From the NCBI GenBank assembly GCA_946122785.1, contig CAMGYJ010000008.1, positions 26,871,475-26,935,474 of the forward strand: a DNA stretch of 64,000 bases. The letters run 5' to 3'. Shown one piece after another: positions 34,301 to 43,036 of the stretch (positions within the stretch are counted from its first letter, which is position 1; each line of letters begins with the position of its first letter). Made by a program: the position numbers and the translations under genes. This stretch comes from Linum tenue. Taxonomy: Eukaryota; Streptophyta; Magnoliopsida; Malpighiales; Linaceae. The notes beneath the pieces are model-generated. The model did not search any database. It saw only the letters and a program-made list of their open reading frames with translations, and had not been told where the DNA came from.

Positions 34301-35268
34301 CCTGTATCCAGCCACCATCCTTCTGAGTCACCGGTGAGGTTAACTTCAGCGATCATCTCTTTGATCATGGCTACCAAATCCTCTTCTGTCAAGTTAACCC
34401 TGGCCGCAGCGGCGGGGTTATGCTTGTTCCTGCACTTTTTTGCCATATGACCCGGTTTTCCGCAATTAAAGCAGATAAACGGTGGGTCATTCTTAGAGGT
34501 TTGGGCCATGACCCTTTGGTTACCTCGAGAGGCACCATTCTGGTGGGGGCGGACCTGCTGGTTCTTACCCTTAAACCCTTTCTGGTTAGGTTTAAGAGCT
34601 CTAGGGGTGGGTCGTTTAGCAGTGATGACCATCACCTCTTCTTTCATATCCTGCTTGCGGGACTCTTCCTCAATCCTTAGGCGAGTAATCAAACTTTCCA
34701 GTGAAAATTCTTTGGTTTTATGTCTAAGCATATTCTTAAAATCTTTCCACGAAGGGAGCAGCTTATCAATAATGCAAGCAACTTGAAATTGATCGTCTAG
34801 AGGCATACCTTCAGAGACGATCTCATGAGCTATTTTCTGAAGTTCGTGGGACTGAACTTCGACAGACTTGTCATCTACCATCTGGTAGCGCAGGTAGCGG
34901 CTGACAGCATACTTCTTAGCTCCAGCCTCCTCTGTGTCGTACTTCTTTTGGAGCGCATCCCAGACCATCATTGCGGTGCTTTTGCTGTCCGCATAGTAGT
35001 CGTAGAGGTCGTCTGCCAGGCCGTTGAGGATGTAACCCTTTCATAGGAAGTCATGCTCCCTTTCCTTAGCAGAAGCAGCCCTCTCCTCATCGGTCGCTTC
35101 TTCCGGCAGCTCGACGGGCATGCTGGTGAGGTAGTGTGCCAACTTCTTGGTCGTCAGGTAGAACTCCATCTTTTGTCTCCAGCGACGGAAGTTGACTCCA
35201 ACGAAGCGAAACGGTCGATTGATATCGACAGCACCAGATCCGGCCATGTTGTTCTGTTCAGTCGACAT
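31342..35268 (-). pseudogene. Copia gag-pol polyprotein, one premature stop
   Basis: The frame starts at 35268 (MSTEQNNMAG) and meets a single TGA at 35041-35043, then is open for 1,209 codons to 31342. Counting from the Met at 34971: gag with zinc knuckle CFNCGKPGHMAKKC (167-180), protease site WLDTGASKHVC (220-230), integrase with its HHCC zinc region (HARLCHVN..CDFCSQAK) and core (HSDICELDG), RT with ARLVVKGYRQ and the catalytic YVDD (32314-32325), YGLKQAPKQWHEKF, and RNase H (YSDADWN, QSTMESEMIALA). Only the stop prevents an uninterrupted polyprotein. The element could still be mobilised in trans. Confidence 0.95.
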
Positions 35269-35292
35269 AGCAGCAGCCGAACGTCTTAAAAT

Positions 35293-35991
35293 TGTTAGGA
35301 ACGGAACAACAAGAAGAACGAGGTTACCGAATCTGGAGCTGAGTCGCGGACTAGGTCGCTCTCTTTAAGACGTTCGCGGCACTGCCCTCGATGCGCACGG
35401 CAGACTATCAACCGGTCGTCTCCAGGATAAAACAGCTCCTCTCAATACTCGCGGTTTTGTGCGAAAACCTGAGCTCTATGAACACTCTCTCTTTGTGTTT
35501 ATGCTCGTTGTGATGTGTTTAGAGGGGCTGGGGAGGCGGCTATTTATAGGAGCCGAACCCCTAGGAATATACCCTCTAGCTTGGGGAATAAGTCGGATTA
35601 ATTAAGGAAGATAATTACTTCCTTAATTAAAACCGTCGGTTAGGATAAATCCTGCTGGGATTATCCTTAGAATATTCCTTTTCAATCGATTATCCCTTAG
35701 AATATTCCTCAGAATAACCGATTAATAATTAAATAATTAATTTCGTTCGGAATTTCTCCAAAAAATATGTATATAGTCTCAAGTGATCCATCCAACCGAC
35801 CGACCGACCGGTCGGATGTGGTGGTCCGTTAGGTCCTCCCTCTCCCACAAAAGTGGGTCACCCCAAGGGGCATGCCCTTAGGAGAGAGGCTCCTATCTTT
35901 ATAATCACTTCACCAAGTAAAACTACCAATGTGGTAGTTTTTCCACTTGAGACTCTATAGCTTTCAAAGCTATTCATACACATTTCCAACA
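35293..35991 (-). repeat. Copia LTR (5' LTR on the minus strand), 699 bp
   Basis: Starts TGTTAGGAACGG on the plus strand and ends CCAACA. It contains a TATTTATAG box-like motif in both copies. Inside it, the leader before gag is only about 24 bases and does not show the TGGTATCAGAGC initiator-tRNA primer site usual in plant Copia elements. Confidence 0.95.
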
Positions 35992-35996
35992 GGTTG

Positions 35997-36178
35997 CGGG
36001 ACCGGCGAGGGGTTAGAATGGAATTGTCAATTTCTCGGTTAGAGTTATCGGCGGCGGCGGAGTTAATTGTTCCGCTGCGGCGAGGAAGGAGGTGGGGGCG
36101 GAGTCGGGAGTCATACGGCGGTTCTTCCATGTATTCTCCTTCATGGGGAGCGCGTTCTTCATCGTCGTGGGGATTTCA
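35997..36178 (+). pseudogene. C2-domain gene fragment, 3' part
   Basis: It continues the captured fragment after the Copia insertion: RDRRGVR, then after a one-base frameshift GIVNFSVRV and VIRRFFHVFSFMGSAFFIVVG, as in the C-terminal half of SRC2-like C2 proteins. The frameshift lies next to 36016. With it and the Copia, the fragment cannot encode a domain. Confidence 0.75.
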
Positions 36179-36193
36179 GGTAGGAGTGCCGAT

Positions 36194-36478
36194 GGCTGGA
36201 AGTTTATTTTTTTTATGTTTAATGAATGTAATAATGAGGTGGTAAATATAAAAGTTTATTTTTTTATTCTTAATAATTTTTTAGTTGCCACGTCACTAAG
36301 TTAACGGTCAACTTTTAGAGTTGACTGCCACATCAGCAAATGTTAACGGAGTTGGACGGAGAGTGACCAAACATGAACGGTTTCAGTAAACTGAAGTACC
36401 ACCAATGAATTTAAATATTTCGAGTGACCTAACTTGAACGTTTTTTATAATCTCAGTGACCAACCATGCAATTAACCC
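36194..36478 (-). repeat. Right terminal inverted repeat of the Pack-MULE
   Basis: Inverted partner of 29520-29802, ending AATTAACCC at 36478, immediately followed by the GAATCTAAAA duplication. Confidence 0.92.
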
Positions 36479-36488
36479 GAATCTAAAA

Positions 36489-36633
36489 TATCATTATAGG
36501 ATATGACTTATGCTTGGGCCATGATTTTAATCAAAACATCCTTCTCTCCTTGTGACATGGTCCTCACCTTCCAATTTTTTAGCTTACATTTGACTGTTTT
36601 CTTAAATTCAGCTTTAATAACCTTCTTTGATCT
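36489..36633 (-). mobile_element. LINE RT fragment, right piece
   Basis: It aligns with 49949-50092 and continues the piece at 29443-29509. On the minus strand it encodes remains of the RT thumb region (KPxNWKVKTMSE-like). The match ends at 'cttctttgatct', after which the sequences differ. Confidence 0.7.
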
Positions 36634-37204
36634 GGCTTGGGATCATGGGATCCATAAAAGGAAAACAAGATCGCCTTGGAATCAGGGCCGTCCCATTATA
36701 TTCGGAGGCCCTGTTCGAAAATTTAAATGTGGCCCCAAAATTTTTTCTCGCAAATGTGTTCAAAATAAAATTAAAAATATTAAATAAAAATAAAAATTAC
36801 ATAACTTCAAAAAATTATTACAAATTAATAATATTATATATTATCAAATATTATCTACACTTAGAAACTATCTTTTTGAAATTTTTGGGTTGACATAATT
36901 AAAAATTATAAGCAAAGATTAATAATTCCAAATTTTCAATCAATAAAAAAGATTAGAACTGAAAACAAGTTGAGTAGGAGACAGGATAGTAGGGATGATG
37001 ACTTAATCAGAATTGAGTATGAACAATTCATATTTATGCGTTGGATGTTTTGGGAAGAGAAATTTTGGGAAAAGAGAAGAATAAATAAGTTAACTGATAT
37101 TTAAATTCAATAAACCAATTGTAGCTTAGTGGCTGAATCTTTTTTTAATTAAGATGAGGTCGGTGGTTCGATTCTCCTCCCCCTCCCTCCCTGCGTCTTT
37201 AATG

Positions 37205-37320
37205 GGTTTTTGTGTGGCCATGTGGGCTTCCCTAGCCCAAGCGGGCCTCCTGTCTTGTCTTGTAACAAGGGGGTTTTGTGTGGTCATGTGGGCTTCACTA
37301 GTTCAAGTGGGCCTCCGGAC
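37205..37320 (+). repeat. Diverged tandem duplication, unit about 66 bp
   Basis: The phrase 'tttgtgtgg.catgtgggcttc' followed by 'ctag..caag.gggcctcc' occurs twice, about 66 bases apart. Confidence 0.8.
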
Positions 37321-37586
37321 TTATGGATTATGGGCCCCCTAAAACTTGCGGCCCTGTGCTGTGGGTCTGACCAGCACAGGGTCTGGGCCGGGCCTGCTTG
37401 GAATTCTGGTATCGCATCTGACGCTCCTCCAGTTAACCGTAGAAGGCTATCTAAAATGAAAGCCTGGGTGTTTCATTTGCCTTCGTCGCGGAGTTGGAGG
37501 AAATTGCGTGCCTAATACCTCAATCCATAGTGATTGATACTTGCGTGGGGGATGCGGGCATTTGTGGCTCACATCCTAGACGTCAA

Positions 37587-37690
37587 CTCAGATTCCGATG
37601 TGGAGCGAGTTGTTTCAACCTGCCTACTAGGCCAAAACTTAGATTCCGATGTGGAGCGAGTTTTATTCATCGGCCTATGAAGGTGAGGCT
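37587..37690 (+). repeat. Tandem duplication, unit 51 bp
   Basis: 'agattccgatgtggagcgag' occurs identically twice, 51 bases apart, with diverged flanks. Confidence 0.85.
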
Positions 37691-38108
37691 ACCGGAGAAA
37701 GAACCCCTGGTCCGACCGATGCCCTCTTACCAGAAGTTTCCGTGTTCGGAGCGAATTCTGTTGCACGAGAGAGCCGAAAAACAAGTTGTCGTGTTCCCCC
37801 GATCACCAGATCTTCGTAATGATTTTGGGGGTTTTCTCTCTCTCCGTATCCCTCAACGGAAAGATAAATAAAAAAAAGCTTTTTTAAATAAAAAACAAAG
37901 AATCCCTTTACAAGTGGGTCAGGTTCTGCCAATGGGATTTCTGGGCTCTGCCTTCTATTTATTATGTTTCCCTACCTGAGATTCTATTATACCATCGAAA
38001 AATATCAAGGAGCTCTCGGTTGTGCGACGAAGTGCCCCCCCCCCCACCAAGCACCGATCCTACTCTGGTATGTGGGAATTTTATAGTGTTGACCTCATTC
38101 TACTAATA

Positions 38109-38139
38109 CTAGAATCAATACCCACGGTTACGCCGCGGG
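38109..38139 (-). mobile_element. Helitron-type 3' terminus on the minus strand
   Basis: Read on the minus strand, a GC-rich hairpin (CCCGCGG with CCGTGGG, plus positions 38121-38139) stands 8 bases before terminal CTAG (38109-38112), followed by host T (A at 38108 on the plus strand). The element therefore extends to the right, over the captured gene fragments at 38.35-39.99 kb. Its 5' end was not found. Confidence 0.6.
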
Positions 38140-38346
38140 AACTTAATTTATAACAACATGATCATATGGCAGCTAGTTTAGGTGACGACTAATTGGTGGT
38201 CGTTAGGGCTGTCATTTCGGTTTCCAGTTAGCGGCTAACCAGCCGGTCTAACCGTTAACCGCCGGTTAGCGGCTAACCGAAAACCGGGGAAAAACAGTCA
38301 CGGTCGGTTGGCGGTAACTGGTTGTGGGCAGGCGGTTAGCCGATTA

Positions 38347-38757
38347 ACCGAGCATCCCCTTCCAGTCGTCGCCGCCGTGGTACTCCCTCCACCGGGAAGC
38401 CAGGCTGTTTCGGGGGGAGTATTCGGGCGTCTTCGAGAGTAGCCGCTGCAGCCGGTTCAAGTGCCTGGGGGACATCTCCTCCGCCGCCTTCAATTCGGGC
38501 CAGATTCAGCCCCTCCAGCAAGTTCCTCCCCCGATTCGCCCAACCCGCTGCCGAAGCGCCGCCGTCGGGTCTCGGAACTTTGGGAATTGAATCGAGGCGG
38601 TTGTATCTAGGAGTCGGTGGCTCATGTTTTTGGAGAAGCTTGTCGAGGTTGGAGAGGTGCCTCTTAGTGCAATCGGCGGTAGAAGAGGAAGAAGAAATTA
38701 CAGAAGGATTGAGGGGAGATTGGTTGTACTTGAAGCTGTCGGCGCCCCTCGCCTGAA
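38347..38757 (-). pseudogene. DAD1-like phospholipase A1 (PLA1-I) 5' exon fragment
   Basis: On the minus strand this matches the N-terminal part of plastid class I phospholipase A1: [31 protein letters not shown] and [11 protein letters not shown] in one frame. Then, after a small deletion and frameshift at about 38490, [13 protein letters not shown] and [16 protein letters not shown] in another. The catalytic lipase domain (GHSLG) is not present. Family members release fatty acids from plastid galactolipids for jasmonate synthesis. The fragment lies just inside a Helitron 3' end, so capture by that Helitron is the likely origin. Confidence 0.8.
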
Positions 38758-38789
38758 AAAGGTGGACCTGGTGCGCCGGGAGGGAGGTC

Positions 38790-39021
38790 GCGTCCTCAAT
38801 AGCTCCGGCCACGTGGGCCGGGTCTGGGGGAACCGAATTGGGATCGTCGGGTTGATCTACGCGATGGCAGAGAGTGGGATTGTTGCGGCTACGGATCGGG
38901 ATGACGTTTGGACCAGCGTTGCGGCCGGGCTCGGGACCGGCGCCGTTTGTAGGGCGGCGAGAGGGGTGAGGTCTGCTGCTGTCGCTGGGGCTTTGAGAGG
39001 GCTGGCTGCAGGAGCTGTGGT
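38790..39021 (+). pseudogene. TIM23-like gene fragment, upstream of a hAT insertion
   Basis: The plus strand encodes the C-terminal half of a plant TIM23 (inner mitochondrial import channel, Tim17/22/23 family): [19 protein letters not shown], then [32 protein letters not shown] and GLAAGAVV. A hAT element interrupts it at 39021. The stretch has no N-terminal half and no promoter, so it is a captured fragment rather than a gene. Confidence 0.82.
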
Positions 39022-39961
39022 TAGGGTTGGGCAACGGGACGGGACGGGATACCCGTCCCGTTTGAAACGGGTACCCAGTCCCGTTTGGAGGCCAAAGTCC
39101 TTCCCATATCCCAAACCCATATGGGAAACGGGTATCCATTAACCGTACGGGACGGATCACGGGTACCCATACTACCCATAAATACCCAAAGTTTAAACCA
39201 CTAAAATTTTAACAAAAGTTTAAACTTAACTTTTACTTGCTTAACAATCACAAGACACAAAATCCATCACAATCAAAAATACTTGGTTTGCAAATTACAC
39301 ATTCATGAACAATCACAACGCATAGAGAATTGAGTGACAATTAACGCATCCCGAATTGATAAACAATTAGTAAAGTTTCTACGTCTTACAGTACTAATTG
39401 ATAAACATGTTTTATGGTGTTGTTCAAAACCATTACAGATTAATTACTTTGCACTGATCAGTTAGCATGTTTTTTTAGATTAATTAATATCTGCTCTGGG
39501 TTATTGTAACTGTGTTTGATGATGTCACAATTCTACGTACCTTGTAATAAGTAACTAAGATCATTTAATTTGTTCCAGAGTAAGAATCAAAGGTTTTAAG
39601 GTGTACCTTACAATATCATCTGATACGTTTGTTTTTTTTAATTACCATTTAGCAGCAGTTTTTGGTGAAATAATTAATAATGCATACCAACAAATACAAT
39701 TAGGTAGCTCCAATTAGTAGCACGTAGTTTTTGGTGAAATAATTAATAATGCATATCAGCAATTGTATTGAATGGGTATAACGGGTACCCACATTACCCA
39801 AACGGGTATTTGCGGGTAACCCGCGGGTACCCATATTAGGAATGTACAATCCCAAGTCCCATCCGTTTATAATATTACGGGTAATATGGGTACCCATAAC
39901 CCTTAAAAAACGGGACGGGTACGGGTATACCCAAATACCCGTTTCCCGTTGCCCACCCCTA
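39022..39961. mobile_element. Non-autonomous hAT element, 940 bp
   Basis: Perfect 8-bp target duplication GCTGTGGT (39014-39021 and 39962-39969). The ends TAGGGTTGGGCAACGGG and its inverted partner differ at one base. Subterminal regions are dense in CGGGTACCC and GGGACGGG motifs on both sides, plausible transposase-binding sites. The AT-rich core has no ORF. It is inserted in the TIM23-like fragment. Confidence 0.92.
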
Positions 39962-39969
39962 GCTGTGGT

Positions 39970-40038
39970 GGCTGGGAAGCAGGCGATTCCACCTGAATTT
40001 GTCCTTATTAAGCTCAGTTCTGATTTTAAACCTACCTA
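39970..40038 (+). pseudogene. TIM23-like fragment, downstream of the hAT insertion
   Basis: With one copy of the duplication removed, the frame runs on as AGKQAI, matching the AGKQ that follows the last helix in plant TIM23. It then diverges (PPEFVLIKL) and stops at about 40036, so similarity ends at the former exon or capture boundary. Confidence 0.65.
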
Positions 40039-40269
40039 GAAACCTATTCAAACTGCAACAGCCAGGAATAGCCATACATTAGGCAACATTAAATCCAGAA
40101 CTGACAACATAAGAATTTAAACATGTGCCTTTAAGCAAGGGAAACTCAAAACTCGAGCTTGGCCTTCAATACCTAACATTAAGATTTTGCAGGCAATTCT
40201 CCGAACAGAAATCAAGCGAAAACCTCAAATTAGAACTGTATGAAACTTCTCTTAGGGTCGCGGGAATCC

Positions 40270-40411
40270 TGTTGCTTACCATTTCCCTGCCTCTCGGTTT
40301 GGAAGTCGAGACAGGCGGAAGCTTTTGATCCAAAGGCATGCTGCTACTTACCATTTCCTACTTCTCTGTTTGAAACTCGAGAAAGGTGGAAGCTTTTGAT
40401 CCAAAGGGATC
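40270..40411 (+). repeat. Tandem duplication, unit about 71 bp
   Basis: Two adjacent units both end 'ggaagcttttgatccaaagg' and both contain 'cttaccatttcc' near their start. They differ at about one base in eight. Confidence 0.8.
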
Positions 40412-43036
40412 AAAACTTGTCGTAGGCCACTAAGTACTGCTTAAATGATGTTCAACTTCCCTACAAAAACTCTTAAACCCATTTTGGGCATAAGAATCAC
40501 ATCGAGGCGAGCCAAACAACTATGATGATTGTCAAAAGTAACAAACCTGTGAATATGAGAATCAAAATCTCTACAGTCAAAGACGAAGAAGCAGAAAAAG
40601 TGTTGGTGGTTGAGCATGAATACTCTATGGATAAATCAAATGAACTGGTGGATGGTCTGAGCAGATCAAGCTTCTCTCACTTCAACCTTTGAACCGTTTT
40701 ATTGTAACTTTGATATTAAAAAAAAACTAATAATTGTTCATCAAATTAAAAGTTTGGTATACTTGTTGCTATTACCTCAACCTGCCATCATCAATTGCAA
40801 AGAAAAGCCGCAAAGATACATATCAAACTACCTAGCAACCTTGAACCAAACTTCAACCCATACGCATAGTTTGTCTAATTTCAACAATTCTTAAATCACT
40901 CCAGAATCTTTCAGCTACCTCTTCAATGTCATAAAGCTCAAGAATCATAAGCAGACAAAAAAGTGATATGATCTTTGTCCCATTTTTTACTATATTCTGA
41001 GTTCCTTCAATTTGAAGGAAGGATATGTCAACCCAGATGCCTAGTTTGAGTAATCCAAACCTTTGTCAATCAAAGCCTGAACCTTTCGGCAAGCTACTCC
41101 ATGTGTCCAAATTTTCATAAACCTCAAAACGCATAAGTAAACAGAACCTAGATCAGAGAGTATGAATTCAGAAAGTTCATATTTAGTGACAGTGAAGAGA
41201 AGTGGTGAAAGGATTGTCAGTCTGCAGTTTACCGCAGAGCCAGGGCCGATGGAGTGTCCGTTGAGAGCGGATGGTAGCTTGCGATAGCGAAGGTAGGCCG
41301 TGGCAGGTGTACATGAGGGATCCGTGAACAACAGAGGATAGGGTGGAATCCATTAAAAGTCACTCTCTTCAAAAAGGTTGCTGATGGGTTGTTGTTTGTG
41401 ACTACAGTCTGTAAATCTCCCCAACATCAAAGCTGCAACTCTACAACTTCTTATGATACAATTGTGGGCAGCTGATAAAGGTTACCATCTTGGCAGAACT
41501 GTAACCAGTGAGAGAAAAATCAATCAAGCAAGTAACTTAACGTTTACAGTAAGTCAAAAGGAGAAGAAGGATAATGAACAAAGTGGGATGATATGGAAAT
41601 GAAAGCGATTTCATCTACAAAGACAGTTAAAAAGCTGACTTGCAAGCCACCAACATCATTTTCCTGGTGGGCAGATGTAGTTGAGGCCATGAGACTAAGT
41701 TGGAAACAAACAAAATACCAAGAGTAAGATATTACAACTTGAATGATTGAAACACCTCTACACCATAATTTACTTTCACATACAGAAATCTTAAAAGATT
41801 AGCACTTGTTAGAGTCTTGCTTGGTGGACTTAAATCTTTCAAATGGAAAATAGCAAGCAAACAAACATAGAGGTCATTAGCATACAAATCTACGCAAGAA
41901 AACTTGAAAGATGCACAACCCAAAAAACTGAAGGGGAGGGCAGCAAGCCGACATTAGGAGCGTAGCGGAGGAAAAAATATGGGAGTTAAAGAGGAGAATC
42001 GTACCATGTGGCAGGGTGACCGTCAATCCAGCAAAGAACCGTCACTTAAATTAGTCGGCAAGCTGGAGTGGCGTCCATGGGCGTCGGCTACGACTTCTGA
42101 ATTTAGGGTTGTTAGTCCGCTTACATGGGACTTGGGAGTGGATTCCCATATACTCTTCCCAGCGTGTTTGCCCTTCTTCTAATCCCACTCAAGATCTATA
42201 CACTCTTCATCGTCGTCAGCTCCCCATCTTCATCCTCGAAGTCGTACTCCACATCCGACGACATGATGTCATCCTCACCGAAACAACGACGCTGCCGGTG
42301 ATGATCCATGCCGCCATCAACGTTGTCTCGAGATTGAGACGACCTCAGCATCTTCGTGACTGAGACGGAGGTAGAGGAGATGGTGGTGCAGGTTGACTCC
42401 AACGGCGATGGATTCATCCGCCGACAACTGCCCTTGGACGCCGCATAGATAGGTCTCTACATCATATCACTGAGGTCCACGATGAAGCTTTCCTGAAGAC
42501 ATCCAGAACTATTTCGATTGCCAAGATTCACGGTGGTCAGACAATGGGAGGAATAGAGGGTTGCTAGAAAAACGGGTGTGGGAATCGAGAATAGATCAAC
42601 ATCGGAGTTGTAGCTGAAATTGAAATGGTCAAACCAGAGAATAGAAGTCTCTCTTAATCCATAGGAGTAAGATGAGTACTGTACATATGCATGGGTGTTG
42701 GCGTGTGAGATGAGAAGTGAACCGGACCTGTGAGATTACTGAATTTGAGAGTGGGACTGAGGGTAAAGGGATGGGATAGGGAAGTATGGGCTGCTGCGAA
42801 CGTTTTTCCAGAGCTAGCTGAAGATGGTTTTTGTACTAAACGACAAATATTGAAACAGTACCGAAAATTTTGGGCCAATAAAGCGTACCCAGCTTTCATA
42901 TATAAAAGAATGGTTGGATGATGGCCTGCTTAGAAGAATCTCCTTTACTTTTTCTTGCTTTCCTTGGCTGGGGCTAATATATTGTTGTATTGCTAAGGGT
43001 GATCCTTGGCTACCGCAACCTTTACAGACAATCACG
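40412..43036. other. Interval without a recognised gene
   Basis: Short ORFs only. The segment 42160-42430 has codon-like composition on the minus strand (an acidic peptide, SSDVEYDFEDEDGE) and may be another captured exon. I do not recognise the source. The end of the minus-strand Helitron and the 5' end of the next LINE should lie in this stretch, but neither boundary is visible to me. Confidence 0.4.

Larger units (their letters stand above)
30168..35991 (-). mobile_element. Ty1/Copia LTR retrotransposon, nearly intact
   Basis: 5.8-kb element on the minus strand, flanked by 5-bp duplications GGTTG (30163-30167 and 35992-35996), with LTRs that start TG and end CA. Coding order is gag, protease, integrase, reverse transcriptase, RNase H, as in Copia. 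A purine-rich tract (GTGGGGGAT read on the minus strand) adjoins the 3' LTR at 30851-30860. The LTRs differ by two substitutions, a 1-bp indel and a rearranged GGTC/GGAC repeat block, so the insertion is recent. One in-frame stop separates the first 75 residues from the rest. It sits inside the captured C2 fragment. Confidence 0.95.
29520..36478. mobile_element. Pack-MULE carrying a C2-domain gene fragment
   Basis: Long terminal inverted repeats of about 284 bp (29520-29802 and 36194-36478) begin GGGTTAATTGCATGG and stay clearly alignable to AAACTTCCAGCC. A perfect 10-bp target duplication GAATCTAAAA flanks it (29510-29519 and 36479-36488), within the Mutator range. The interior, without the nested Copia, is only about 0.57 kb and holds part of a C2-domain gene but no transposase, so the element is non-autonomous. 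The Copia element (30168-35991) inserted later, inside the captured gene fragment. Confidence 0.92.
36634..38108. other. Repeat-rich interval without a gene
   Basis: Starts with a GGGCCGTCCC-type stretch (36687) of the kind seen at plant DNA-element ends, then an AT-rich segment. A tRNA-like pair of Pol III boxes occurs: A-box-like TAGCTTAGTGGC at about 37122 and B-box-like GGTTCGATTCT at about 37165. They are too far from tRNA folding to be a tRNA. A ~66-bp tandem duplication lies at 37205-37320 and a 51-bp one at 37587-37690. An 11-C run is at 38035-38045. Confidence 0.5.

Noticed and set aside
31867..34786. Plus-strand ORFs across the Copia element
   Set aside because: They are antisense shadows of the minus-strand polyprotein with no family resemblance.
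37119..37180. Possible tRNA gene
   Set aside because: A- and B-box-like motifs are present, but no cloverleaf, acceptor stem or anticodon arm can be drawn, so it is only tRNA-like.
38336..39160. Long minus-strand ORF of 274 codons
   Set aside because: It is a chance join of a PLA1 fragment, the antisense of the TIM23 fragment and hAT end sequence. Only the PLA1 part is meaningful, and even that is frameshifted within the ORF.
41041..41331. 96-codon minus-strand ORF
   Set aside because: No family resemblance, no flanking gene structure and average composition.
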